From positions 62,001 through 126,000 of the forward strand of contig CAYURM010000003.1 of assembly GCA_964447155.1 (NCBI GenBank): 64,000 nucleotides of DNA, read 5' to 3'. This document shows positions 17,746-26,096 of the stretch, one piece after another (the first letter of the stretch is position 1; every line of letters begins with the position of its first letter). This DNA comes from SMBSF63 sp034003545. GTDB taxonomy: Bacteria > Chloroflexota > Anaerolineae > Anaerolineales > Anaerolineaceae. Both the position numbers and the translations under genes were made by a program. Under the pieces are notes generated by a model that saw only the letters and a program-made list of their open reading frames with translations, was not told where the DNA came from and made no database searches.

Positions 17746-17877
17746 GATTTTGGGGGGAAAAGCCCTCTCCTGATTTACTGCTGCGCAGTAAATCTGTCCT
17801 CCCCAGGCAAGCTGGGGAGGAGTGGATGAAATATGGATGCCCAAAATCTTCGACGGAAAAATCAGGAGGCGCTTTTC
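17746..17877. repeat. Structured repeat element, MITE- or REP-like
   Basis: This non-coding block lies between the helicase unit and msrQ. Imperfect 19-20-base terminal inverted repeats (17757-17776 and 17859-17877, GAAAAGC...CTCCTGATTT) enclose two perfect hairpins: 9-bp arms 17772-17780/17786-17794 and 10-bp arms 17797-17806/17812-17821. A further pair, GATTTTGGG at 17746-17754 and CCCAAAATC at 17840-17848, crosses the terminal pair and would form a pseudoknot. No transposase is present. It could be a non-autonomous mobile repeat, a terminator block or a structured RNA. Confidence 0.55.
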
Positions 17878-17925
17878 TTCTAAAAAGTGACAAATTTGAC
17901 TGTGGTCTGGCATGCAGCAAGAATA

Positions 17926-18546
17926 TTACAAACGTGCTGCTCTGCGTTGTTTCTTTTTCTCTCGCAGCCATTTTTGCAGGGCGGGGATGCGGAAGACCAT
18001 CAGGGTGATAAAGATGATGGCAAAGACGAGGATCAGCCGCCGATCGTATTTTTTGGCCCACCAGGCATGTACCAGCACGGAAACCCCGGCGAGGTAAATA
18101 AAGCGGTGAAGGGTCTTCCATCGGGTTTTGAGCTTTTTGATGCTCCATTTATTGGACGTGAGGGCGAGGGAGAGGAAGATCAGGAATCCCAGCAGGCCGG
18201 GGAGGATGAAAATCTGGAAGCGGAGGTTTTTCAGGATGAAGCCGATTTGCAGGCGGTAATCCAGTACGACGAAGGTGAGCAGGTGCAGGCTGGCATACAT
18301 GAAAGTGTACAGTCCCAACGGTCTGCGAAATTTGCGGGCAATGTCTACGCCCAGCAGATAGAGCGGGGTGCAGGCCAGGGTGAGCAGCAGCCCTGATATG
18401 GCAAACCTGCCGGTGTATTGGGTAGTGGCCTGGATGGGGTTGGCGCCCAGATTATTGGCAAACCACTGGATGACCAGCCACAGCAGAGGCGCCAAAGATA
18501 CTGGATGCACAATCCAGAGCGGCACAGATTTTGATTTTAATACCAT
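17926..18546 (-). CDS. msrQ: MsrQ haem-binding membrane subunit (ferric-reductase-like)
   Basis: A 206-residue integral membrane protein with about six hydrophobic segments, of the ferric reductase-like transmembrane family. MsrQ passes electrons to MsrP for repair of oxidised methionine outside the cytoplasm. Candidate haem-ligating histidines lie in MYASLHLLTF and in the LHRFIYLAGVSVLVHAWW segment. The C-terminus is strongly basic (EKKKQRRAARL). Its ATG overlaps the end of msrP by 10 bases, so the two are co-translated, as in E. coli msrPQ. Confidence 0.82.
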   Translation of the reverse strand: MVLKSKSVPLWIVHPVSLAPLLWLVIQWFANNLGANPIQATTQYTGRFAISGLLLTLACTPLYLLGVDIARKFRRPLGLYTFMYASLHLLTFVVLDYRLQIGFILKNLRFQIFILPGLLGFLIFLSLALTSNKWSIKKLKTRWKTLHRFIYLAGVSVLVHAWWAKKYDRRLILVFAIIFITLMVFRIPALQKWLREKKKQRRAARL

Positions 18547-19499
18547 AAGCTCAAGTCCATATCTTTGTAGAGATGAGCAACTTCTTCTTCATATCCATTG
18601 AACAGGAGGGTGTCTACGCGGGCATTGCTGCCAATGACACGCTCAGAAGCCTGCGACCAGCGAGGGTGATTGACGTTGGGGTTGACGTTGGCATAGAAGC
18701 CATATTCGTGCGGGGCAACATTCATCCACAGCGAGATGGGCATGTCCTTGACCAGTTCGATCTTGACGATGGATTTGATGCTTTTGAAACCGTACTTCCA
18801 GGGAACGACGACCCGCAGCGGGGCGCCGTTTTGCGGCAGGAGCTGCTTGCCATACAGGCCGGTGGAGAGGAGGGTCAGGTCGTTCATGGCTTCGTCAAGG
18901 CGCAATCCTTCGATATAGGGCCAGGGGAACATGTCCGAACGCGCGCCGGGCATCTGATCTTTGTCCAGCAGGGTGACAAAGCGCACGTATTTTGCTTCAG
19001 AGGTGGGTTCCACTTCTGCGAGGAGTTTGGAGAGGGGGAAGCCCAGCCAGGGGATGACCATCGACCAGGCTTCGACGCAGCGCATGCGGTAGATTCGTTC
19101 TTCCTCATCGAATTTGGTGATGAGTTGATCGACGTCATAGGTGCCGGGGTTATTGACCAGACCGGATACTTCTACAGACCAGGGATTGGTCTTGAAGTCT
19201 TTCGCCAGGCGGGCGACTTCTTCCTTACCGAGGCTGAATTCATAGTAATTGTTATAGGAGGTAATATCTTTAAAACTGGTCAGGTTTCTGCCCAGCTCGT
19301 CTGTGGCGGCACTGGCAGCCGGCTGGGTGGCATCTGAAGCGGGCGCGGTGGCGGTGATACCGTTGATCACGGCAGCGGCATTTGGCTGGCAGGCGGCCAG
19401 GAATCCGGCGCCAGCTGTCACCATTGCAGCTTTTTTAAGGAAATTCCGGCGGGAGTAAACTTTTTCCGGGGTGATTTCAGAGGAGGGTATTTTATTCAT
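18537..19499 (-). CDS. msrP: MsrP molybdopterin methionine-sulfoxide reductase
   Basis: This is the catalytic subunit that reduces methionine sulfoxide in exported proteins, using a mono-oxo molybdenum cofactor. The N-terminus has a twin-arginine signal, YSRRNFLKKAAM, followed by a hydrophobic stretch ending in FLAAC, a good lipobox. The mature protein may therefore be lipid-anchored rather than free. The Mo-ligating cysteine lies in RMRCVEAWSMVIPWLGFPL, and VVPWKYGFKSIK is typical of the sulfite-oxidase-like fold. ATG 19499 is preferred to a GTG 4 codons upstream. It forms an operon with msrQ. The family assignment is firm; the anchoring is a prediction. Confidence 0.87.
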   Translation of the reverse strand: MNKIPSSEITPEKVYSRRNFLKKAAMVTAGAGFLAACQPNAAAVINGITATAPASDATQPAASAATDELGRNLTSFKDITSYNNYYEFSLGKEEVARLAKDFKTNPWSVEVSGLVNNPGTYDVDQLITKFDEEERIYRMRCVEAWSMVIPWLGFPLSKLLAEVEPTSEAKYVRFVTLLDKDQMPGARSDMFPWPYIEGLRLDEAMNDLTLLSTGLYGKQLLPQNGAPLRVVVPWKYGFKSIKSIVKIELVKDMPISLWMNVAPHEYGFYANVNPNVNHPRWSQASERVIGSNARVDTLLFNGYEEEVAHLYKDMDLSLWY

Positions 19500-19738
19500 G
19501 GTATGACTCACTTTCGCAACAATGATAAATGTGAATTAATTAGATATATTATATCATTATAGTCAAAATAAGTTGCTCAGGGATTAGGAAAAGGCCCCTG
19601 ATATTCTGTCTTAAAATTTTGATGGGGTGATATCGGGTTTTCTTTCTTTGGTAAGGCAAGAAATTGGTCGTTTCGTCAATCCAGGGTCGGGGAAAAATCG
19701 ATGATGGTAGAAGTGAAAAAGCAGGTCAGGTGTGCTAA

Positions 19739-19780
19739 ACAAAACCCCTGCCAGCGCCTAAAGGCTGGCAGGGGTTTTGT
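19739..19780 (-). terminator. Terminator after the DnaQ-like exonuclease gene
   Basis: A perfect 16-bp stem (19739-19754 with 19765-19780, ACAAAACCCCTGCCAG) with a 10-base loop starts 15 bases past the stop codon of the minus-strand exonuclease gene. The rest of the 283-base gap up to msrP holds an A/T-rich msrP promoter region around 19540-19570 and a copy of the recurring 11-mer CAGGGATTAGG at 19578-19588. Confidence 0.85.
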
Positions 19781-19794
19781 GAATTCGAAAGGTT

Positions 19795-20376
19795 TTATTT
19801 GCCGGTGTAACTTGCCATAAATTCGAGCAGGGCACGGGTGAGCAGGGTATCGTCGGCGGCGCGGTGGCTGTTGGGCAGGGGGATGCCGCAGTCACGACCG
19901 GCATTCTCCAGTTTGTGGTATTTGTAGGTGCGCCGGCGCGGGTCAATTTGTCCAGCGAATTGGGCGTACATTTTCATCACGCAGAATGTCTGGAAATTTT
20001 CTTTCCAGGGCAGACCGACATTTTGATGGGTCTGGCGGATCATGCGCATGTCAAATTCTTCGTTGTAAAAGCCGATGACGCGGCCAAAGAGGATGCTGCG
20101 GATGATCGGCCAGTGGACGGCCCAGGTTTTCGCGCTGGCAACCATGTCGTTGGTGATATGGTGAACGGCTGCCGCGTCCGCCGGGATGGGGCGGGCAGGT
20201 TTGACCAGCTCATCAAAGAGAATGCTGCCATCATGATCGATGATGGCGATTTCGACGATTTCCGCGGTTTTATCCAGACCGGTAGTCTCCGTGTCAATGT
20301 AAACAGGCTGTTGAGCCAGGCGCTGGCGGGCGATGGCAACAGCTTGCTGGCGGGGTGTGAGTTGGTGAAAATCCAT
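19795..20376 (-). CDS. DnaQ-like DEDD 3'-5' exonuclease
   Basis: A 193-residue exonuclease of the DnaQ/RNase T superfamily. Exo I is YIDTETTGLD at about residues 26-35, exo II is in the GFYNEEFDMRMI region and exo III is near NSHRAADDTLLTRALL, with the HRAxDD pattern of the DEDDh subclass. It has no polymerase or other domain, so it may proofread in trans or trim nucleic acids in repair or RNA turnover. It stands alone between a lipoprotein gene and a strong terminator. The start follows only a weak ribosome binding site. The substrate cannot be told from sequence. Confidence 0.82.
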   Translation of the reverse strand: MDFHQLTPRQQAVAIARQRLAQQPVYIDTETTGLDKTAEIVEIAIIDHDGSILFDELVKPARPIPADAAAVHHITNDMVASAKTWAVHWPIIRSILFGRVIGFYNEEFDMRMIRQTHQNVGLPWKENFQTFCVMKMYAQFAGQIDPRRRTYKYHKLENAGRDCGIPLPNSHRAADDTLLTRALLEFMASYTGK

Positions 20377-20399
20377 AAGGTACTCTTTCGTTGCTGGTT

Positions 20400-21311
20400 T
20401 TAGGGAAGTTTCCAGTATGCAATTTCATCCACGTCAACAATCAGGCCGCCGGAGGTGCCGGCAACGAACAGTCCATAATGGCCGCTGCTGGTGATGGCGG
20501 AATCACTGACTTCCTTGATCATTTTATCATTGACATAGATTTTAAAGGTGGTGCCTTCGGCGCGGATGGCGAGACGGTTAGTCTGACCTGCGCCGCCGAG
20601 GATGGCGGGGTCAGAGCCGCTGGCAATGGTATTCACGCCGCCGCTGTTCCAGCGGGCGAGGCGGTACTGGCTGTCACAGGTGATCCCCAGGTAGTAACCA
20701 TAACCGTCCGTGTAATCTGGCGCACGCAGAACAAGGCCATACTGATCCTGTCCGGAGCAGGATTTGACGTTGAAGATGCCTTGCAGGTAGATATTGGCCG
20801 GTATCTCTGATGTGAGCCGCCAGCCGCGATAGCCGGCTCTGTTGAAACTTTTCATGACCATGACCCCATTGGCGACGGCAAAATAGGAATTTGCGTCTTC
20901 ATAGGGTGTCTGCAAACCAAAGGGGATATTGCTGTCCATCGGATTACGCAGGGTGGGGTTGCCCAATTCGAGCGTAGGGGTAATGGTGGGGGTTGGGGTG
21001 GCCGCCCCGGTCGGGATGGCGGTTGCAGCCGAAGCCGCGGTCTCTGCGGCAACCTGGGTTTCAGATTGGGGCTGCACCTCTACCGGTCGATCGGCAGAGG
21101 GATCGCTTTGAGCAGCCTCGCTGGTTTTGGCAACGAGGGTTGCAGCGACTGAGGTGGCGACGGGGTCTATTTCGCTGATCATCTCTGCGGTCAGTGAAGC
21201 GGATACTTTTGTGGCGATTGAGTCCGGGGTTGGTGCTTGTTCTGCGCCGGGGAAATTACAGGCGCTCAACAGGAATGGCAAAAGGATGATGAAAGTCAAT
21301 GGTTTTCTCAT
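20400..21311 (-). CDS. Lipoprotein with a concanavalin-like (LamG/DUF1080-type) domain
   Basis: 303 residues. The signal peptide MRKPLTFIILLPFLLSAC ends in the lipobox LSAC, so the protein is lipid-anchored on the outside of the membrane. Residues 20-120 form a disordered Ala/Thr/Pro-rich stalk with TPTPTITPT repeats. The remaining 180 residues are a beta-rich domain (YGLVLRAPDYTDGYGYYLGI, NRLAIRAEGTTFKIYVND, GHYGLFVAGTSGGLIVDVDEIAYW) that resembles laminin-G-like carbohydrate- or ligand-binding domains. The ATG at 21311 has GGAG 8 bases before it. No ligand can be named. Confidence 0.75.
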   Translation of the reverse strand: MRKPLTFIILLPFLLSACNFPGAEQAPTPDSIATKVSASLTAEMISEIDPVATSVAATLVAKTSEAAQSDPSADRPVEVQPQSETQVAAETAASAATAIPTGAATPTPTITPTLELGNPTLRNPMDSNIPFGLQTPYEDANSYFAVANGVMVMKSFNRAGYRGWRLTSEIPANIYLQGIFNVKSCSGQDQYGLVLRAPDYTDGYGYYLGITCDSQYRLARWNSGGVNTIASGSDPAILGGAGQTNRLAIRAEGTTFKIYVNDKMIKEVSDSAITSSGHYGLFVAGTSGGLIVDVDEIAYWKLP

Positions 21312-21508
21312 TGGCAACGCTCCTTAATCGGATAAAAGTACGTTGATTTATTATAAACCAGAATAGAAATTCGTGATGAGGGATTGGTGATTAGGGATAG
21401 AGACAAGAATTGTGTTAACGCACGCAAGACCGCCAGGCTGTAAAGAACTACAAACACATGATTGCTGCTTTGACGCAGAATTTGAAGCTCAAAAAGGGGG
21501 TTGTCATG

Positions 21509-21514
21509 TATAAT
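21509..21514 (+). promoter_or_regulatory. -10 box of the 21.5-26.5 kb operon (leaderless)
   Basis: TATAAT ends only 9 bases before the ATG at 21524, and no Shine-Dalgarno lies between. The first gene is probably read from a leaderless transcript. No convincing -35 is visible. Confidence 0.45.
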
Positions 21515-21523
21515 TTCAGATAG

Positions 21524-23017
21524 ATGAAAACACATGTGGTGCAGTTGGAACGAGAGGATGATATTGTATCGGCCCGCGATAAAATGCTGTGGAGCAAGGC
21601 GCCGCGCATTCTGGTGGTGTGGCCGCGGCGCGGAAGGGTATTGAATCGAGAGCTGGATATTTCCTTACTGAAGCGGCAAAGCCAAAAATTGGGGGCGGAA
21701 CTGGCATTTGTTACCCTGGATGATGATGTGGTCCTGTATGCCGGTGAGATGGGTATTCCAGCATTTGATTCTGTTTCACGGGCACAACGCAGTATTTGGA
21801 AAACTTCCCGGCGGGAAGCGCTGCCAGCTGAAAGACCGCGCCGAGATCATACGCTGAAGGAACTGGCCGAATGGAATAAAGCGGTAAATCAACCTGCCAA
21901 GATGAAGGCACCGGTACGGATCGGGGCGTTTTTTGTGGGGGTCGCAGCAGTGCTGGCGTTGGGTTTGTTTTTGCTGCCGGGGGCAAAGGTAACTGTGCAG
22001 CCTGCTGAAGAAGTGCAGACAGTGAATTTGAATGTGCGGTCTAACCCGGCGGTGAAGGCTCCCACGCTAGCAGGCGCCGTTCCGGTCAGCGGTATGACGA
22101 TGATCGTGGAGGGCCAGGATCAAATTCCGGCAAGCGGTGTATTGAAATTATCGGACAGCTACGCTGAAGGAGAAGTAGAACTAACCAATTTGACGGATGA
22201 AACTGTGACGGTGGAGGCCGGGACGATTGTCCTGACGACCAGTGAACCGCCGGTTCGTTTTCAGACATTGAAGAATGTGACGGTAAAAACAGGGAATGAA
22301 GACACGGTTTTGGTCAAGGTGCAGGCTGTTATCCCTGGAGATGCTGGCAATGTGGCCGCCGAAACGATTTTGGCAATGGAAGGGGTTTCCGGTCTGGCGC
22401 TGCGGGTTTCCAATCCAGCAGAAACGACTGGCGGCGATAACCGCAACGTGCCTACGCCGACCGAGCAGGATTTACGCCGGGTGACGGACCGCTTGCTGCT
22501 CTCGCTGCAGGAGAGTGCGCGAGAGGATATTGAACGCGTGTTGGGAGAATCGGGCATTCTGATGGCAGAACCTTTGCAGGTGGGGGAGATCCTGGCTACC
22601 CAGCAGCAGCCCGACCTGGGAGAACCGGGAGATGAATTGACTTTAACGTTGCAGATTGAGTACAAAGCCCGCTATATTAAACGGGAAGACCTGGTGCGGG
22701 TTGCGGTTTTGGCGATGGATGCCGGGCTGCGGCCAGGGTATGAGCCGGTGCAAGGGACGATCGAGATTGTAGAAGTTCAGCAGACCAATTCGGGCGAAGA
22801 GATCGGCGAGTGGCGGGTGGCAGCAGCACGCACGGTTCGTGAAAATTGGCAGCGTGATGCCGTGATCCGTGCTCTGCTGGGCGCAAAGCTGGATGAGGTT
22901 GCAGAAATTTTGGCAGCGGAACATCAACTGGCTGGCCCGCCTGCGGTACAAATGCGGCCGGGATGGTGGCCGCGGCTGCCGTATTTGCCCTTGCGGATCG
23001 AACTGGTGGTACAGTGA
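21524..23017 (+). CDS. Membrane protein with baseplate-J/gp47-like domain
   Basis: 497 residues. The N-terminal 120 residues look like a cytoplasmic alpha/beta domain. One transmembrane helix follows (about 132-150, AFFVGVAAVLALGLFLL), then a large extracytoplasmic part. Within it the stretch AGTIVLTTS...VRFQTLKNVTV...VKVQAVIPGDAGNVAAETI...VSNPAETTGG has the spacing of baseplate J/gp47 proteins of contractile injection systems. No other baseplate, sheath or tube gene is present. It is followed, with a 4-base overlap, by ruvX and then mltG, so a cell-envelope role is more plausible than a phage one. The domain call comes from pattern recognition and needs a profile search. Confidence 0.6.
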   Translation: MKTHVVQLEREDDIVSARDKMLWSKAPRILVVWPRRGRVLNRELDISLLKRQSQKLGAELAFVTLDDDVVLYAGEMGIPAFDSVSRAQRSIWKTSRREALPAERPRRDHTLKELAEWNKAVNQPAKMKAPVRIGAFFVGVAAVLALGLFLLPGAKVTVQPAEEVQTVNLNVRSNPAVKAPTLAGAVPVSGMTMIVEGQDQIPASGVLKLSDSYAEGEVELTNLTDETVTVEAGTIVLTTSEPPVRFQTLKNVTVKTGNEDTVLVKVQAVIPGDAGNVAAETILAMEGVSGLALRVSNPAETTGGDNRNVPTPTEQDLRRVTDRLLLSLQESAREDIERVLGESGILMAEPLQVGEILATQQQPDLGEPGDELTLTLQIEYKARYIKREDLVRVAVLAMDAGLRPGYEPVQGTIEIVEVQQTNSGEEIGEWRVAAARTVRENWQRDAVIRALLGAKLDEVAEILAAEHQLAGPPAVQMRPGWWPRLPYLPLRIELVVQ

Positions 23018-23430
23018 ACGGGCGCGTGTTAGGCGTTGATCCCGGCGAAAAGCGCCTGGGGATTGCGATCAGCGATCCTTCCGGGACGATTGCTGGTCCG
23101 CTGACGGTGGTCAAGCATGTAGCGCGGGCGGTGGATGCGGCGCGGATTGCCCGGCTGGCGGCAGAGCAGGGAGCTGTGTTGATTGTGGTAGGGCAGCCGC
23201 TGGATGCGGAGGGTGAGGTAGGCCCGCAGGGACGAAAATCACTGCGGCTGGCGGAGGCAATCCGGTCATGTACAGACCTGCCGGTAGAACTGTGGGACGA
23301 GAGCGGCAGTACACAGGCCGCAATTGAAGCACGGCGGGCGATGGGCGCAAAACGAAAAAAACGCAGCGGTCATCTGGATGACCTGGCGGCGACATTTTTG
23401 CTGCAAGCCTGGCTGGATCAGCACGAGTGA
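23014..23430 (+). CDS. ruvX: RuvX/YqgF pre-16S rRNA nuclease
   Basis: A 138-residue RNase H-fold protein of the YqgF family, which trims the 5' end of 16S rRNA and was earlier proposed as a Holliday junction resolvase. The catalytic Asp is in LGVDPGEKRLGIAISDPSG. VVGQPLDAEGEVGPQ and LPVELWDESGSTQAA follow, and HLDDLAATFLLQ contains the final acidic pair. The GTG start overlaps the preceding stop codon (GTGA), indicating coupled translation. Start codons further upstream would overlap the preceding gene heavily. Confidence 0.9.
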   Translation: MNGRVLGVDPGEKRLGIAISDPSGTIAGPLTVVKHVARAVDAARIARLAAEQGAVLIVVGQPLDAEGEVGPQGRKSLRLAEAIRSCTDLPVELWDESGSTQAAIEARRAMGAKRKKRSGHLDDLAATFLLQAWLDQHE

Positions 23431-23461
23431 GTGTGGCAGCGGGGATTTGCTGAGGACTGTA

Positions 23462-24598
23462 ATGACAGATAAACGATCTCAGGTATCGCGACTGATGGTG
23501 ATTTTGATCATGGCTTTGCTGTGTGTTTTTTTGGGGCTGGCTTTGTTCTTCACGATCTCTCTGTTGGCGAAGGTGGAAGATACATTTGGGCCGCCCACAG
23601 ATTTGGGCGTCCCGCAACGGATAAGCTATACGTTTGGTTTGTTACGCTATGAAGACGATTTACTCACTCCCGTTGATTTTTCTCTGGCAGAAGAATATAA
23701 ATTTGAGATTGGTGCGGGGGAGGCGATTCCTTCGATTGTGAATCGTTTACAGGCGAAAGGGGTGATCCGCAATGCGACGGCCATGCAAACTTATTTGATC
23801 TATTCCGGGCTGGATACTACCATTCAGGCTGGCGTGTACAAAATTCCGCCCGGTTTGAATGCGGTGCAAATCGCACAGCTTTTTCAGGACGCCACGCCTG
23901 CCACGATCAGCTTTGGGGTATGGCCCGGGTGGCGGTTAGAAGAGATTGCCGCAACACTGCCCTCCTCCGGACTGGCGATCACACCGCAAGAATTTATTCA
24001 AACAGCCAATTTGCCTGCGACACGTGCGGAGTATAGCTGGGCAGAAGCCGCAACTGTGGAAGGATATTTTCTGCCTGGTTCGTATGAGATCGAGCGGGAT
24101 GCGAATGTGTTTGATTTGCTTGAGGTGCTGCTGGGTGCATTTGATGAGCAGATCAGCCTAGAGATGCGTGCAGGTTTTGGTGCGCAGGGATTGAGCCTGC
24201 AAGAAGCGGTTATTCTGGCTTCCATCGTGGAACGGGAGGCCGTGATTCCAGAGGAGCAGCCCGTGATTGCTTCGGTGTTCCTTAACCGGCTGGCGGTGGG
24301 GATGCCTTTGGAGAGTGACCCGACAGCACAGTATGTGATTGGGTATGTGGCGGAACAAAACACCTGGTGGAAAAATCCACTATTGGCGGCAGACCTGCAA
24401 GTCCATTCGCCCTATAATACGTATGTGGTGAGCGGACTGCCCCCCGGCGCAATCTGTAATCCATCCTGGGGCGCATTGCAAGCGGTGGCTGCGCCGGTGT
24501 CATCGGGATATTATTTCTTTCGGGCGCGCTGTGATGGATCGGGGTATCATCATTTTTCGACGACGTATGAAGAGCATTTGCAATTCGCCTGTCCATAG
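23462..24598 (+). CDS. mltG: Endolytic murein transglycosylase MltG
   Basis: MltG cleaves nascent glycan strands in the membrane and sets peptidoglycan strand length. The 378-residue protein has a short basic N-terminus and one transmembrane helix (about 12-35). LysM-like segments follow (IGAGEAIPSIVNRLQAKGVI), then the YceG core with AATVEGYFLPGSYEI, the catalytic Glu in LASIVEREAV, RLAVGMPLESDPTAQY and PYNTYVVSGLPPGAICNP. The ATG at 23462 lies 31 bases after ruvX and gives a normal signal-anchor. The ruvX-mltG pairing is common in bacteria. Confidence 0.93.
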   Translation: MTDKRSQVSRLMVILIMALLCVFLGLALFFTISLLAKVEDTFGPPTDLGVPQRISYTFGLLRYEDDLLTPVDFSLAEEYKFEIGAGEAIPSIVNRLQAKGVIRNATAMQTYLIYSGLDTTIQAGVYKIPPGLNAVQIAQLFQDATPATISFGVWPGWRLEEIAATLPSSGLAITPQEFIQTANLPATRAEYSWAEAATVEGYFLPGSYEIERDANVFDLLEVLLGAFDEQISLEMRAGFGAQGLSLQEAVILASIVEREAVIPEEQPVIASVFLNRLAVGMPLESDPTAQYVIGYVAEQNTWWKNPLLAADLQVHSPYNTYVVSGLPPGAICNPSWGALQAVAAPVSSGYYFFRARCDGSGYHHFSTTYEEHLQFACP

Positions 24599-24641
24599 TG
24601 GGCGACAGGATGTTAAATTAAATTATTGAATGGAGGAGAAT

Positions 24642-24800
24642 ATGAGCAAGTGGGAATGTTTAGATTGTGGGTATGTGTATGATCCCGAAATTGGCGATGA
24701 GGAGAACGGGATTGCTCCCGGAACGCCTTTTGCTGACCTGCCAGATGACTGGGTATGCCCGGATTGCGGCGCACCCAAAGACAATTTTGAAGAGTTGTAG
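24642..24800 (+). CDS. Rubredoxin
   Basis: A 52-residue one-iron electron carrier. CLDCGY near the N-terminus and CPDCGA near the C-terminus provide the four cysteines that bind iron, with the conserved aromatic residues and GTPFADLPDDWVCP between them. GGAGGAG lies 6 bases before the ATG. It directly abuts the reductase gene, and superoxide reductase follows, so it most likely shuttles electrons from NAD(P)H through the reductase to superoxide reductase. Confidence 0.95.
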   Translation: MSKWECLDCGYVYDPEIGDEENGIAPGTPFADLPDDWVCPDCGAPKDNFEEL

Positions 24801-26018
24801 GTGATGCGCTATGTGATTGCAGGTGGTGGTGTGGCCGGGGTAACCGCAGCGAAAGAGATTCGTAAACTGGACCCTGAAGGACGGGTTGATCTGTTTTCTT
24901 CGGAGTCATACCCGTATTATTTTCGTCCCAAGCTGTGGGAATTTATTGCGGGAAGGATTTCGCCGGAAGCGACTTACTATCGGCCTGAAAGCTGGTATGC
25001 AGAACAAGGGATTAACTTGTATTTGCATACGGCGGTGACGGGTTTGGATACGAATGAAAAGGTACTCACCCTGGCAAATGAACGGGCGGTGTCCTTTGAC
25101 CGGCTGGTGATTGCCAGCGGCGGGCGTTCCTTTGTGCCACCGGTGGAAGGCGTGGGACTGGATGGGGTGTTTGCTCTGCGTACGCTGGATGATGCCAAAG
25201 CGATTGTCACCTGGGCGGACACGGTCCAGTCAGCGGTGCTGATCGGCGGCGGTTTGCTGGGGCTGGAAACAGCGAAGGCATTGGCAGATCGCGGGTTGAT
25301 GGTGAGTGTGGTGGAATTCATGCCGCGTTTGCTGCCGCGCCAGCTTGATGAGCCGGGGGCAGATGTTTTGCAGGCTTATCTTGAGAAGCAAAGTCTGGGG
25401 ATATACCTGGATGGGATGACAGAAAAGATCATTTCTACGCCTGGAGGATTGACCGTGCAGCTTGGTGACGGCAGGCAAATTGAGACCGGCATGGTGGTCT
25501 TTTCTACGGGGATTCGCTCCAATATTGAACCGTGGCAGTCCTGCGGGCTGCCGTCCGATCGTGGGGTTCAGGTGGATGACTATCTGATGACCGCGCATGC
25601 GGATATCTATGCCGCCGGAGATGCTGCTGAATATGATGGAATTGTGTATGGGATTATCCCCGCTGCTACCGAGCAGGGCAAGATTGCCGGCGCCAATGCG
25701 GTATCCGCCCGAAGTGTGGTCTATACAGGGACGATTCCCTCCACGCGGTTGAAGATCGCGGGAATGGCGTTTAACGCCTATGGGGATTCTACCCTGGAGG
25801 GAGAGGGGATAGTCGTGCGGCGTGTGGTGGATGTGGCTGCGGGCCGGTATGAACGGGTTGCCATTCAGAAGGGCGTTATCCGCGGGGCGATTATTCTGGG
25901 TGATTCCAGGAAAGGGTTATCCCTCAAGCGCCTGATTGAGGTGGAAATGGATGTTTCTGCCCATGCTGACCGGCTGCTGGAGGATGATTTTGATCTTAAA
26001 TCGCTGGCATCTGCCTGA
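24801..26018 (+). CDS. NAD(P)H:rubredoxin oxidoreductase (FAD)
   Basis: A two-dinucleotide-binding FAD oxidoreductase of about 405 residues. The FAD site is YVIAGGGVAGVTAAKEI at the N-terminus. The NAD(P) site is VLIGGGLLGLETAKAL near residue 150, and the second FAD segment is ADIYAAGDAAEY near 270. It shows no redox-active disulfide, which fits ferredoxin/rubredoxin reductases rather than thioredoxin reductases. Translation could begin at GTG 24801 or at the ATG that follows it directly. The rubredoxin gene ends immediately before it and the superoxide reductase gene follows, which supports the electron-donor role. Nitrite reductase small-component homologues are the main alternative. Confidence 0.82.
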   Translation: MMRYVIAGGGVAGVTAAKEIRKLDPEGRVDLFSSESYPYYFRPKLWEFIAGRISPEATYYRPESWYAEQGINLYLHTAVTGLDTNEKVLTLANERAVSFDRLVIASGGRSFVPPVEGVGLDGVFALRTLDDAKAIVTWADTVQSAVLIGGGLLGLETAKALADRGLMVSVVEFMPRLLPRQLDEPGADVLQAYLEKQSLGIYLDGMTEKIISTPGGLTVQLGDGRQIETGMVVFSTGIRSNIEPWQSCGLPSDRGVQVDDYLMTAHADIYAAGDAAEYDGIVYGIIPAATEQGKIAGANAVSARSVVYTGTIPSTRLKIAGMAFNAYGDSTLEGEGIVVRRVVDVAAGRYERVAIQKGVIRGAIILGDSRKGLSLKRLIEVEMDVSAHADRLLEDDFDLKSLASA

Positions 26019-26096
26019 AACTTAAGCTATGATATGAGTAAACAGTATGGACTGTGATTATGTGAACCGTTTAGAAAAGTAAAGGAGTTGGATAAA

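Noticed and set aside
17725..17913. 62-codon minus-strand frame inside the structured repeat
   Set aside because: It coincides with the inverted repeats and has no ribosome binding site. It is best explained as repeat sequence that happens to be open.
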